From: Bianquea renquensis
GTDB lineage: Bacteria > Bacillota > Clostridia > Lachnospirales > Bianqueaceae
Assembly: GCF_014384895.1 (NCBI RefSeq)
Contig: NZ_JACRSQ010000049.1
Span: 1 to 12,717, forward strand
Length of the DNA: 12,717 nt
Direction: 5' to 3'
Positions within the stretch are counted from its first letter, which is position 1; every line of letters begins with the position of its first letter. Of this stretch, positions 1 through 6,865 are shown in pieces. The notes below the pieces were generated by a model, which saw only the letters and a list, made by a program, of their open reading frames with translations, was not told the origin of the DNA and searched no databases. Both the position numbers and the translations under genes were made by a program.

Positions 1-33
1 GACTACTACACCGCAAGGTGCGTTACCTGTTAA
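1..33 (+). CDS. Possible C-terminus of the intron-encoded reverse transcriptase/maturase (partial)
   Basis: Frame 1 reads ten residues (DYYTARCVTC) and stops with TAA at 31-33, about ten bases before domain V. This is where the reading frame of an intron-encoded protein is expected to end in compact bacterial introns. The tail is too short for independent recognition, so the call rests on position next to domains V and VI. Confidence 0.35.
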   Translation, partial: DYYTARCVTC

Positions 34-41
34 GTTGATTG

Positions 42-74
42 AACCGCCGTGTACCGAACGGTACGCACGGTGGT
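42..74 (+). ncRNA. Group II intron domain V
   Basis: Pairing runs from C44-G73 inwards to G51-C66, then T52-A63 to C55-G60, closing a GAAC loop at 56-59. C64 and G65 form the two-base bulge. Bases 45-47 are CGC, the position of the catalytic triad. This is the ribozyme core that coordinates the catalytic metal ions in the family. Confidence 0.85.
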
Positions 75-76
75 GT

Positions 77-115
77 GAGAGGTCGGTAGGCGAAATAATC
101 GCCTACCTCCTACTC
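77..115 (+). ncRNA. Group II intron domain VI with branch-point A112
   Basis: The upper stem pairs 85-92 with 100-107 (eight base pairs, loop 93-99). The lower stem pairs 80-82 with 109-111 and 77-79 with 113-115. A112 is left unpaired between the two lower helices, the expected geometry of the branch-point adenosine. The intron 3' end would then be near T118. Confidence 0.8.
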
Positions 116-210
116 GATTGTCCTCTAGAGATGAGTTCGCGGAGGCAAGCTTATTTTTCAACCTACCCTCCTAATTGTATTATGATCCGAAGAAACAGAC
201 AGTGCAAAAG

Positions 211-250
211 ACATCTCCTGATGCAGAATAGAAACTGCATCAGGAGATGT
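211..250. repeat. 16-bp perfect inverted repeat (stem-loop) downstream of the intron
   Basis: Bases 211-226 are the exact reverse complement of 235-250, with an eight-base loop. There is no T-run on the + strand side. Read on the - strand the stem is followed by CTTTT, so it could be a - strand terminator or a stable RNA hairpin. No gene is seen that would need it inside the window. Between the intron end and this hairpin (119-210) I see no coding or RNA feature. Confidence 0.6.
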
Positions 251-346
251 TGTCATGCTAAGGAGATATGCGAAAGTAGATTGGCCCGTATCGTTTTCGT
301 TTTGTATCTTCCGCCAAGGTAAATGGGTGTCCCTAGATTCAGTGTG

Positions 347-382
347 CAGAAAATATCATGGTTTTTACAGAAAGTATCATGG
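347..382 (+). promoter_or_regulatory. Putative operator: two direct repeats with 21-bp period, probable YesN/AraC-type activator site
   Basis: CAGAAAATATCATGG at 347-361 recurs as CAGAAAGTATCATGG at 368-382 (14 of 15 identical), offset by exactly 21 bp, or two helical turns. AraC-family proteins bind tandem direct repeats with about this spacing, and the operon encodes a response regulator with an AraC-type DNA-binding domain. The downstream repeat overlaps the -35 position of the best promoter candidate, a class II activation layout. The identity of the binding protein is inferred. Confidence 0.6.
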
Positions 383-406
383 ACAGATTTGAAAAGATCG
401 TATAAA
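378..406 (+). promoter_or_regulatory. Candidate activator-dependent promoter of the transporter operon
   Basis: TATAAA at 401-406 is a good -10 box. Counting back 17 bp puts the -35 at 378-383, which is a poor match to TTGACA but lies within the second direct repeat. This combination is typical of promoters that need an activator touching sigma region 4. Transcription would start near 413. Confidence 0.45.
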
Positions 407-415
407 CTATGCACA

Positions 416-444
416 AAGAAACGAGAAAGAAGTAGTCGTTTCTT
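416..444 (+). promoter_or_regulatory. 5'-leader stem-loop near the predicted transcript start
   Basis: AAGAAACGA (416-424) pairs perfectly with TCGTTTCTT (436-444) across an 11-base loop. If transcription starts near 413, this hairpin would sit almost at the 5' end of the operon mRNA, about 20 bases before the ribosome binding site. 5'-terminal stem-loops of this kind often protect mRNA from decay. No T-run follows, so it is not a terminator. Confidence 0.45.
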
Positions 445-482
445 GTAGAAAAATTTGGAGATCTTGAAGGAGGGGATTGTCC

Positions 483-1460
483 GTGGGAGCAACAGCGGCA
501 AAACAGTATAAAATGCTGCCCGACACGGTACGGGAGAGGCGCCGGCAGCGCAGGGTCAGCTTCTATAGGCGCTGCAAAGAATATAGGCTGCTTCTGATTA
601 TGATGATACCAGCCATCCTATTTTTTATAATTTTTTCCTACATACCAATGTATGGCGTGACATTGGCATTCAAGGACTTTAAAATCACGGAAGGAATTTT
701 GGGAAGCCCCTGGGCTGGATTGAAATATTTCCGTCAAGTTTTTTCTGATCCGTACTTTTACAAGACGATCCGCAACACCATTGTCATTAGCTTGTATAAG
801 TTACTGTTCGGGTTTCCGGCTCCTATCGTATTCGCTTTGCTCATCAATGAGCTGGTGGGCCATCGCTATAAGAGGATCGTTCAGACAGTATCCTATCTTC
901 CCCATTTTATGTCCTGGGTCGTGGTTGGAGGTATCTTCTCCTCTCTTTTATCCTTGGATGGACCTGTCAATTCCTTTTTGGCTGCCACCGGCATGGATAA
1001 AATCATGTTCATGGGTAATAAATCTGTATTCCGCGGCGTCCTTGTCGCCACAGATATTTGGAAAGGATTCGGGTGGGGATCGATTCTATATTTGGCGGCC
1101 ATTGCGGGGGTGGACCAGGAGATGTATGAGGCCTCCCGAATTGACGGTGCTAATAAGTTTCAGAATGCATGGTACATTACCATACCTTCGATTCTACCGG
1201 TTATCTGTATCAATTTGATTTTAAGTCTGTCAGGAATTTTGAACGCGGGGTTTGATCAGATTTTTAATATGTACAGTGCCGTTGTCTACGAAGTGGCGGA
1301 TATTATCGATACCTATGTCTATCGTCTAGGACTGGCCAATATGCAATATAGCCTCTCAACGGCAGTGGGTCTATTCAAATCGGTGGTTGGGCTTATCTTT
1401 ATTTTAGCGGTAAATTCCATCATTCGTAGACTCGGTGGAAGGGAGAACTCGCTATGGTAA
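483..1460 (+). CDS. Carbohydrate ABC transporter permease, LplB type (first permease)
   Basis: This is an inner-membrane permease subunit of a binding-protein-dependent importer for oligosaccharides or related solutes. From the GTG start it is about 325 residues. A hydrophobic first helix is seen at about 36-58, with several more segments to the C-terminus. The EAA loop that contacts the ATPase is clear at about 215-239 (EAS.IDGA, then I.LP). The start is ambiguous. TTG at 477 is only three bases from the AAGGAGG site (467-473), whereas GTG at 483 is nine bases away, so GTG is preferred. The end overlaps the next permease by 7 bp, indicating translational coupling. LplB/YtcP pairs are known for complex glycans in Bacillota; the substrate here is unknown. 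Confidence 0.93.
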   Translation: MGATAAKQYKMLPDTVRERRRQRRVSFYRRCKEYRLLLIMMIPAILFFIIFSYIPMYGVTLAFKDFKITEGILGSPWAGLKYFRQVFSDPYFYKTIRNTIVISLYKLLFGFPAPIVFALLINELVGHRYKRIVQTVSYLPHFMSWVVVGGIFSSLLSLDGPVNSFLAATGMDKIMFMGNKSVFRGVLVATDIWKGFGWGSILYLAAIAGVDQEMYEASRIDGANKFQNAWYITIPSILPVICINLILSLSGILNAGFDQIFNMYSAVVYEVADIIDTYVYRLGLANMQYSLSTAVGLFKSVVGLIFILAVNSIIRRLGGRENSLW

Positions 1461-2362
1461 GTCGGTCGATTCCCAGGAGAAAGCGCATGATCCGGACCAA
1501 AGGGGAGCTTGCCTTTGACATCTTTAACGTTGTCTTAATGTTTTTAATTATTATCATAACACTGTATCCTTTCTGGTTTACCATCGTCTGCTCTTTCAGC
1601 AAAGTGGTCGCGGGAAACGGGATTACCCTCTGGCCAAAACAATTTTCTACCACCGCCTATTCTTTGCTTCTTGACTACGATTTAATCTGGATTACCTATC
1701 GCAATACCATTGTGCGCTGTATTGTCGGCACATCGCTCAGCGTATTTTTTACAGCTATGACGGCATATCCCCTGTCCAAACGGGAGATGCCCTTTCAAGG
1801 GGTGCTGACAAATTTTATTCTGATTACGATGCTGTTTGGTGGGGGCCTGATCCCGAGCTATATCCTCGTAAAAGATCTCCATATGCTGAATACCATATGG
1901 GCGCTTGTAATCCCCAATATGCTGGGGGCGTACAATATTTTCATTGTGCGAAATTTTTTTCGCTCCATCCCCTCCAGCCTGGAGGAGTCAGCCCGCATCG
2001 ACGGTGCAAATTGGTTCTATATCTGGATCCGGATCGTTGTGCCTCTGGCAAAACCGGTTATCGCCACAATTGCGCTATGGAGTTTAGTGGGGCATTGGAA
2101 TGCCTGGTTTGATGCCCTCATTTATATCCGGGAATCGACTAGGACTGTGGTGCAGGTGATCCTGCGTAAGATTACCATTGAGAACAGCTCAATGGACGTC
2201 AATGCCATTATGGCGAAAATGAGCAACAAGGACCAGAGTCCAGGTGGAGAGACGTTGGAAGCGGCTATCACAGTGATTACCATCGTGCCGATGCTGGTTA
2301 TCTACCCGTTTCTACAGAAATATTTTGTCAAAGGGATTATGGTCGGTTCCATCAAAGGGTAA
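1454..2362 (+). CDS. Carbohydrate ABC transporter permease, YtcP/AraQ-like (second permease)
   Basis: This is the second permease of the heterodimeric membrane channel, 302 residues. A first transmembrane helix lies at about 21-44. The EAA motif is at about 178-201 (EESARIDGA, then a V.P.AKP stretch), where it would dock the ATPase. ATG at 1454 overlaps the upstream gene and is preceded by AAGGGAG at 1439-1445 with an eight-base gap. It belongs to the same family as B. subtilis YtcP and the MalG-like permeases. No ATP-binding subunit is encoded in the operon, so a shared ATPase elsewhere in the genome must be assumed. Confidence 0.93.
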   Translation: MVSRSIPRRKRMIRTKGELAFDIFNVVLMFLIIIITLYPFWFTIVCSFSKVVAGNGITLWPKQFSTTAYSLLLDYDLIWITYRNTIVRCIVGTSLSVFFTAMTAYPLSKREMPFQGVLTNFILITMLFGGGLIPSYILVKDLHMLNTIWALVIPNMLGAYNIFIVRNFFRSIPSSLEESARIDGANWFYIWIRIVVPLAKPVIATIALWSLVGHWNAWFDALIYIRESTRTVVQVILRKITIENSSMDVNAIMAKMSNKDQSPGGETLEAAITVITIVPMLVIYPFLQKYFVKGIMVGSIKG

Positions 2363-2365
2363 TGC

Positions 2366-2390
2366 TGAAGAGCGAAAGACGTGCTTTTCA
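2366..2390 (+). promoter_or_regulatory. Stem-loop between the permease and binding-protein genes
   Basis: Bases 2366-2373 can pair with 2383-2390 (eight pairs, one G-U) around a nine-base loop. It lies four bases after the permease stop, ahead of the lipoprotein gene. Such intercistronic hairpins can stabilise one side of a transcript and allow more binding protein than permease. It has no T-run and may be incidental. Confidence 0.3.
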
Positions 2391-2421
2391 TACAGTTTAA
2401 TCATGATGAAGGAGGAAGAAG

Positions 2422-4017
2422 ATGATGAAAAAGGTAGTATGTTTCGTGGTTGTAGGCGCTCTGCTGCTGTCAACCCTGATCGGCGGCTGCAAGAAGGCGG
2501 GGGAAGAGTCAAAACCCCATAGCAGTACGCCGGTGGCAAACAGCGGAGAGTCTTCGGAGAATCTACAGGATTCCTCGGGGGCCTCGACGGGAGAGAGGAT
2601 GGTTCTCAAAATTCCAACCCATAACCCTGAAAAGATGAACGATCAGCAGGAGCTGAAAACAATCCTGGAAGATCGCTATGATGTAACCTTGGAATACTAT
2701 GACTACCCGGACACAGAGGCGCTGAGTCTCCAGATCATGGGAGGCGATATTCCTGACACGATTCGAGATCAGTCTTTTGCGGACTACCACTCATACTGTG
2801 ATCAAGGAATTCTGGCGGAATTGCCCATCGACCTGATTAAAGAAAATATGCCTCTTCTGGTGGAGTGGGTCGAAAAAAATGTCGGTGAAAAAATTTGGGA
2901 TTATGTTGACCACAATGGGAAGAATTATTCCGTTCCCGGCCTCTGGTCTTTGGGTGCAAAAGGGTTTGTCGTTGCGTACCGCATGGATATGCTTCGGGAT
3001 GTGGGGATCAATACCGTTCCAACCACCATTGATGAGATGGATGCGGCCCTTAGAGCTGTTAAGGAGGCAAAGGGTTTTGCTCCGTTTGTCGTAAACGTTG
3101 GTTCAGGAACCGAGAATCTGAGCTGTGTTCTGGGAGCCTACGGTGTCTACCTTGCCTACTATGAACAGGATGGACAGGTTGTCTTTGGCGGTGTGGAGCC
3201 GGGAGCTAAAGAGGCGCTGGAGACTTTGCACACCTGGTATGCTGATGGCCTGCTCGATCCTGAATTTATGACGAATAAGGGGGCCAACGTTAAGGAAAAG
3301 ATGGCCCAGAATAAAGTATTGGTAACGCAAAATCGTTGGTATATGTTTATACCGCAAGATGCATTTTTTGACGGCTCAATGTATGATGTAGTTTCCCAGA
3401 TCGAAGGCGGAGAGCTGGTCATTGCTGACGCGCCCAAAGGACCGAGGGGTGAGAGTGGGCTGACGCAGGAGAATCCTGTGACAGGCTCTGGACTTCTATT
3501 CGGTAAGCATATGGAAAATGAGCCGGAGAGATTAAAGCGTTATCTTCAAGTCTTCGATGACGGCTCCTTCACGGAGGAAGCATTGGATCTGACTTTCTGG
3601 GGAGTGGAAGGGACGACTTATACCTACGACGAGGCCACAGGGATGGAGTGGATTCCTCCATACGATGATGTGGAGAAGCGGGAAGAGTTCGGAATTGGGC
3701 TGTATCAACTGCCCGGTTGCTTCAATGATTACGACCTTCAGACCAAATACATGACGAAGCCTCAGTATTTGCAGCTGCGCCTGGATTCCGAGGAAAAAGG
3801 GACAGGCCTATATGACACATTGGTGCCCTTCAATCGCCCTGTTTTCAGCGAAAAGAGTGAAACTCTTGAAAGAATTGTCGATGATGCATATATTGATTTC
3901 ATCACTGGCGCCCGCTCTCTCGATGAGTTTGACACTTTTGTGGAAGAGTGGAAATCGGCAGGAGGAACCGCTGTGCTGGAAGAGGGACAAGCCATCATCG
4001 ACGCAACAAAGGATTGA
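2422..4017 (+). CDS. Extracellular solute-binding lipoprotein of the carbohydrate ABC importer
   Basis: This is the substrate-binding subunit, anchored outside the membrane, which delivers sugar to the two permeases. It is 531 residues, typical of the long LipO/YtcQ-like type. The N-terminus has a short basic start, a hydrophobic stretch, and a lipobox ending IGGC with the lipidated cysteine at residue 23. A Ser/Gly/Glu-rich linker follows to about residue 58, and the mature domain starts near MVLKIPTHNP. Two adjacent Met codons (2422, 2425) are possible starts; AAGGAGG at 2409-2415 serves both. Tyr, Trp and Asp residues are frequent through the body, as expected in a sugar-binding cleft. A strong hairpin follows the stop, so this may be the most abundant product of the operon. 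Confidence 0.92.
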   Translation: MMKKVVCFVVVGALLLSTLIGGCKKAGEESKPHSSTPVANSGESSENLQDSSGASTGERMVLKIPTHNPEKMNDQQELKTILEDRYDVTLEYYDYPDTEALSLQIMGGDIPDTIRDQSFADYHSYCDQGILAELPIDLIKENMPLLVEWVEKNVGEKIWDYVDHNGKNYSVPGLWSLGAKGFVVAYRMDMLRDVGINTVPTTIDEMDAALRAVKEAKGFAPFVVNVGSGTENLSCVLGAYGVYLAYYEQDGQVVFGGVEPGAKEALETLHTWYADGLLDPEFMTNKGANVKEKMAQNKVLVTQNRWYMFIPQDAFFDGSMYDVVSQIEGGELVIADAPKGPRGESGLTQENPVTGSGLLFGKHMENEPERLKRYLQVFDDGSFTEEALDLTFWGVEGTTYTYDEATGMEWIPPYDDVEKREEFGIGLYQLPGCFNDYDLQTKYMTKPQYLQLRLDSEEKGTGLYDTLVPFNRPVFSEKSETLERIVDDAYIDFITGARSLDEFDTFVEEWKSAGGTAVLEEGQAIIDATKD

Positions 4018-4034
4018 TATGATACATTGCATCC

Positions 4035-4066
4035 ACAGCAGTAAACCTCTGGTTTACTGCTGTTTT
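4035..4066 (+). terminator. Intrinsic terminator or attenuator between the binding-protein and glycosidase genes
   Basis: A perfect 13-bp stem pairs 4035-4047 with 4051-4063 around a three-base TCT loop, followed by TTTT at 4063-4066 and then CC. The stem is strong but the T-tract is short. All following genes are on the same strand and no clear promoter lies between, so partial termination is the likeliest effect, lowering expression of the glycosidase and two-component genes relative to the transporter. Confidence 0.7.
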
Positions 4067-4102
4067 CCAGGCGGAGCATCTTTATAAATCCAGGAGGAAG
4101 AC

Positions 4103-5077
4103 ATGGACAGGCAGGCATGGTTTGAAGGAAAGCGATGGGGATTTTTTACCCATTATCTGGCCGGTTTGGCGGGGGATGGGGATGGAAATACTATGGACGC
4201 GGAGGCGTGGAATACACAGGTCAATGGATTTAACGTCTCGAAGTTAGCAGGGCAATTAAAGGAATTCCAGCCGGATTATTTTTGTATCACCATTGGACAA
4301 AATTCAGGACATTATTTAGCGCCGAATCATACTTACGATGCGCTGACGGGAATTGTGCCAAGCAAATGTTCTCGGCGAGATCTGGTGGCAGAGCTTATAG
4401 AGGCGCTGGAGGGGAGTGGCATTGATCTTTTCCTCTACCTGCCATCGGGAGCTCCCTGTGCTGACGAGCAAGCGGTTCGGGCTTTGGAGTGGCAGGAAAA
4501 TTCAAAGCTGCGGGATCATGTGGAGGCCCAGGATCGATTAGTCTCGTTTCAAAGAAAATGGGAAGCGATTATTCGAGAATGGTCTTTGCGTTGGGGCAAA
4601 AGTATCAAGGGTTGGTGGATTGATGGTTGCTATTCTCCAGATATTATGTATAATTTTAAAGAGGAACCTAATTTTAAAAGCTTAACGGACGCCATACGCG
4701 CTGGAAATCCGCAAGCGGTAGTGGCGCTGGCTGGCGGCACTAAATGTCCCTTTATTTTGCAGAGCCCGTATGATGACTATACAGCGGGGGAAGTTGGGTG
4801 GAGCCTACCTTTAGCCATTGACGGAAAAGCCGACATGGCCTATATGCAAGAAAAGTTGGGAGGAAAGAAGTTGCATGTGCTTTCCTTCCTGGGAGATGCA
4901 TGGAGTCAGGGGGCTCCCAGGTTTCCAGTGGAACTGGCAGTAGGATATTCCAAGTATCTTTGGAGCAAAGACGGGATTATAACGTGGGATGCGCCTCTGA
5001 AATTGGACGGTGAAATTCCGGCGGAGTTCAGGGAACAACTAAAGGCCATAAGCCGGGCGGCGAAGGAGTCACGGTAA
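4103..5077 (+). CDS. Divergent GH29-like (alpha-L-fucosidase superfamily) cytoplasmic glycosidase
   Basis: This 324-residue protein has no signal peptide, so it would act on imported sugars. It resembles the catalytic barrel of alpha-L-fucosidases. Near the N-terminus RWGFFTHY (11-18) matches the family's FGIFIHWG strand. WWIDG (171-175) matches the W.DG strand carrying the catalytic nucleophile, pointing to Asp174. DDYTAGE (224-230) offers Glu230 as a possible acid/base. The usual K-H-H motif of fucosidases is replaced by GQNSGHY (65-71), so the substrate may not be alpha-L-fucose. It is shorter than typical GH29 enzymes and lacks an extra C-terminal domain. AGGAGGA lies six bases before ATG. 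The assignment is by motif only, and a related glycosidase-like barrel is possible. Confidence 0.65.
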   Translation: MDRQAWFEGKRWGFFTHYLAGLAGDGDGNTMDAEAWNTQVNGFNVSKLAGQLKEFQPDYFCITIGQNSGHYLAPNHTYDALTGIVPSKCSRRDLVAELIEALEGSGIDLFLYLPSGAPCADEQAVRALEWQENSKLRDHVEAQDRLVSFQRKWEAIIREWSLRWGKSIKGWWIDGCYSPDIMYNFKEEPNFKSLTDAIRAGNPQAVVALAGGTKCPFILQSPYDDYTAGEVGWSLPLAIDGKADMAYMQEKLGGKKLHVLSFLGDAWSQGAPRFPVELAVGYSKYLWSKDGIITWDAPLKLDGEIPAEFREQLKAISRAAKESR

Positions 5078-5092
5078 GCTTGAGGAGATGAA

Positions 5093-6865
5093 ATGTTGAG
5101 CCGAAGGAGAAAACGCAAGAGTAGAACCAGAACGTTACGGCAGATCATTCTACGCTCCTGCCTTTTTCTCTTTATCCTTCCGCTATGTGTATTGTGGCCA
5201 GTTCTTCTCTATTCCTCCCACAGTGCGGTTATGAAAAATACAGCGCGAGACCAAACCAGCATTGTAGGGATGGTCAGCCAGATGTACGAAAAGGAATTTG
5301 CCAGGATGCGGCAGGAGATGAAGCAGATCGGGCTGGAATCCAATGTGCAAAAAATATTGAGGGAGCGGTATCTCAGTACGTATACCTCCCATACCTATAA
5401 CGCCTATCGCGATATGGACCAATATATACGGTACCTTAACAATAGCGAGAATGGAATCGCCAATGTTATCCTTGTAGACAATGAGGGAGGCGTTTATTGT
5501 AATACCCTTGTTCCCAGCGATGTCAAACAAAATATTGCAGAGGAAGCGTGGTATCAGAGGGCGATGGACGCATCCGGCGGATGTGCCCTTGTCGGGGCAT
5601 CTGTCAATTATGATAACGTCCCAGTTTTCATAGTCTCGCAGAGAATTGTCAATACGGGAAAACGGGAATTTATCGGAGTCATTTGTATCATGTACAAACT
5701 GGATGTTGTATTCGAGCCCATCTACAGTCAACTGAGTGATACTGCCAATCTCTCCATTTTTGACCAAAGCGGAAGGGAACTGTTTGCATGGGTGAACGAC
5801 CCGCAGCAGAGAAAACTGGCAGAGGTCGCTGAAGAGGTTGCGATTGGAACCGCAGGTGGATATCATGAAGTCCGTGGCCAACAGATTGTTGTCGCAGCAC
5901 CGCTGAATGCTGAGAAGACACAGGTTGCTATCAGTACGTCTGTGTCCGGGGTTATGACGACGCTGACTCAGCAGCAAATGGTGATTTTCCTGGGATTTTT
6001 GGGATGTCTGGTGTTGTTTCTAATTGTGATGGCATTTATCTATCGACGAATATCCCAGCCAATCAACAATATTGTTCGGATGATCAAGGAATCCCCGAAA
6101 GAGTCAGCTGTCCCCTGCACATGCTATGAGATGAAACAGATCAATGATGGAATCATTTCCTTAGTCAAGAAGAATCAGGAGGGGGATGAGCGAATTATCC
6201 AGCTTGTAGACCGCTGTGAAACCATGACTCTCGATAAGCTCCAGGCTCAGATAAATCCTCATTTTTTGTACAATACCTTGACTTCAATTAAATATACTGC
6301 CATTCAGTGCGGCCAGCCGCAGATCGGCCAGATGATCACGGCTCTTGTGAAGCTTTTGCGCAGCGCGATCAATCGGGATGGCGCCATCATACCCATTCGG
6401 CAGGAGATCGATACCTTGCGCCAATATATTTTTATCGAGAATGCGATCTATAACGGAAATATACAATTTATACTGGAGGTTCAGGATGCGATACTGGATG
6501 GCCGGGTTCCGAATTTTATACTACAGCCTCTGGTTGAGAATTGTATTTTTCATGGAATTGACTCTAGCAGGCCAGGAGGCGTTATCCAGGTTCGGGGATT
6601 TTTGCAAGAGAGCGCCGTCCTCTTTGAAGTACAGGACAATGGAGTTGGATTTGACCCGAATCAGATGCTGAAGATTCTCATGTCGGAACAGGAAAAATCA
6701 AAGCAGGGGCTTACGAATATGGGGATCCGCTCTGTCCAGACGAAGATCCATATGCTCTGTGGGCATGAATACGGAATCACAATTTTTTCCGATCAAGGAA
6801 AGGGGGCTTTATTTCGAATACGGCTTCCTTTCCCGGGGCCGGAGCTTAAGGAGAGAGAGACGTGA
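5093..6865 (+). CDS. YesM-type sensor histidine kinase
   Basis: This is a membrane sensor of a two-component system, 590 residues. Transmembrane helices at about 20-42 and 297-317 enclose a large extracellular sensor of about 250 residues, probably Cache-like. A HAMP-like linker follows. The His_kinase domain carries QINPHFLYN with the phosphorylated histidine at 390. The ATPase domain shows the N box LQPLVEN (Asn483), DNGVGFD (515-521) and GLTNMG (539-544). This is the LytS/YesM class. The start ATG lies 15 bases after the glycosidase stop, with GAGGAG just upstream, and the 3' end overlaps the regulator gene by 4 bp. In this family the partner controls nearby sugar transport genes. Confidence 0.95.
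   Translation: MLSRRRKRKSRTRTLRQIILRSCLFLFILPLCVLWPVLLYSSHSAVMKNTARDQTSIVGMVSQMYEKEFARMRQEMKQIGLESNVQKILRERYLSTYTSHTYNAYRDMDQYIRYLNNSENGIANVILVDNEGGVYCNTLVPSDVKQNIAEEAWYQRAMDASGGCALVGASVNYDNVPVFIVSQRIVNTGKREFIGVICIMYKLDVVFEPIYSQLSDTANLSIFDQSGRELFAWVNDPQQRKLAEVAEEVAIGTAGGYHEVRGQQIVVAAPLNAEKTQVAISTSVSGVMTTLTQQQMVIFLGFLGCLVLFLIVMAFIYRRISQPINNIVRMIKESPKESAVPCTCYEMKQINDGIISLVKKNQEGDERIIQLVDRCETMTLDKLQAQINPHFLYNTLTSIKYTAIQCGQPQIGQMITALVKLLRSAINRDGAIIPIRQEIDTLRQYIFIENAIYNGNIQFILEVQDAILDGRVPNFILQPLVENCIFHGIDSSRPGGVIQVRGFLQESAVLFEVQDNGVGFDPNQMLKILMSEQEKSKQGLTNMGIRSVQTKIHMLCGHEYGITIFSDQGKGALFRIRLPFPGPELKERET

Larger units (their letters stand above)
1..118 (+). mobile_element. 3' end of a group II intron (class C-like), truncated by the window edge
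   Basis: The sequence folds into the two diagnostic 3' domains of a group II intron. Domain V (42-74) is a hairpin with a CGC triad at 45-47, a two-base bulge (C64, G65) and a four-base loop. Domain VI (77-115) has a long stem and an unpaired A at 112. The intron should end at about 118, which places the bulged A seven bases from the 3' splice site, as is usual. The CGC triad, rather than AGC, is the form known from bacterial class C introns. Only the end is in the window, so completeness and mobility cannot be judged. The intron strand matches the downstream operon. Confidence 0.85.

Noticed and set aside
254..320. TTGGCC/GTATCT promoter-like pair upstream of the repeats
   Set aside because: The -10 match is poor and it would give a long unexplained leader. 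The site by the 21-bp repeats fits better.
35..322. 95-codon open frame starting at the intron end
   Set aside because: It runs through domains V and VI and the 16-bp hairpin, lacks a ribosome binding site, and its Arg/Cys-rich product looks like translated structured RNA.
255..392. 45-codon + strand frame upstream of the operon
   Set aside because: No ribosome binding site. Its repeated RKYHG arises from the 21-bp DNA repeats, which are better explained as an operator.
5183..5977. 264-codon antisense frame within the sensor kinase gene
   Set aside because: The opposite strand encodes a clear YesM-type kinase throughout. This frame shows no domain and no ribosome binding site.
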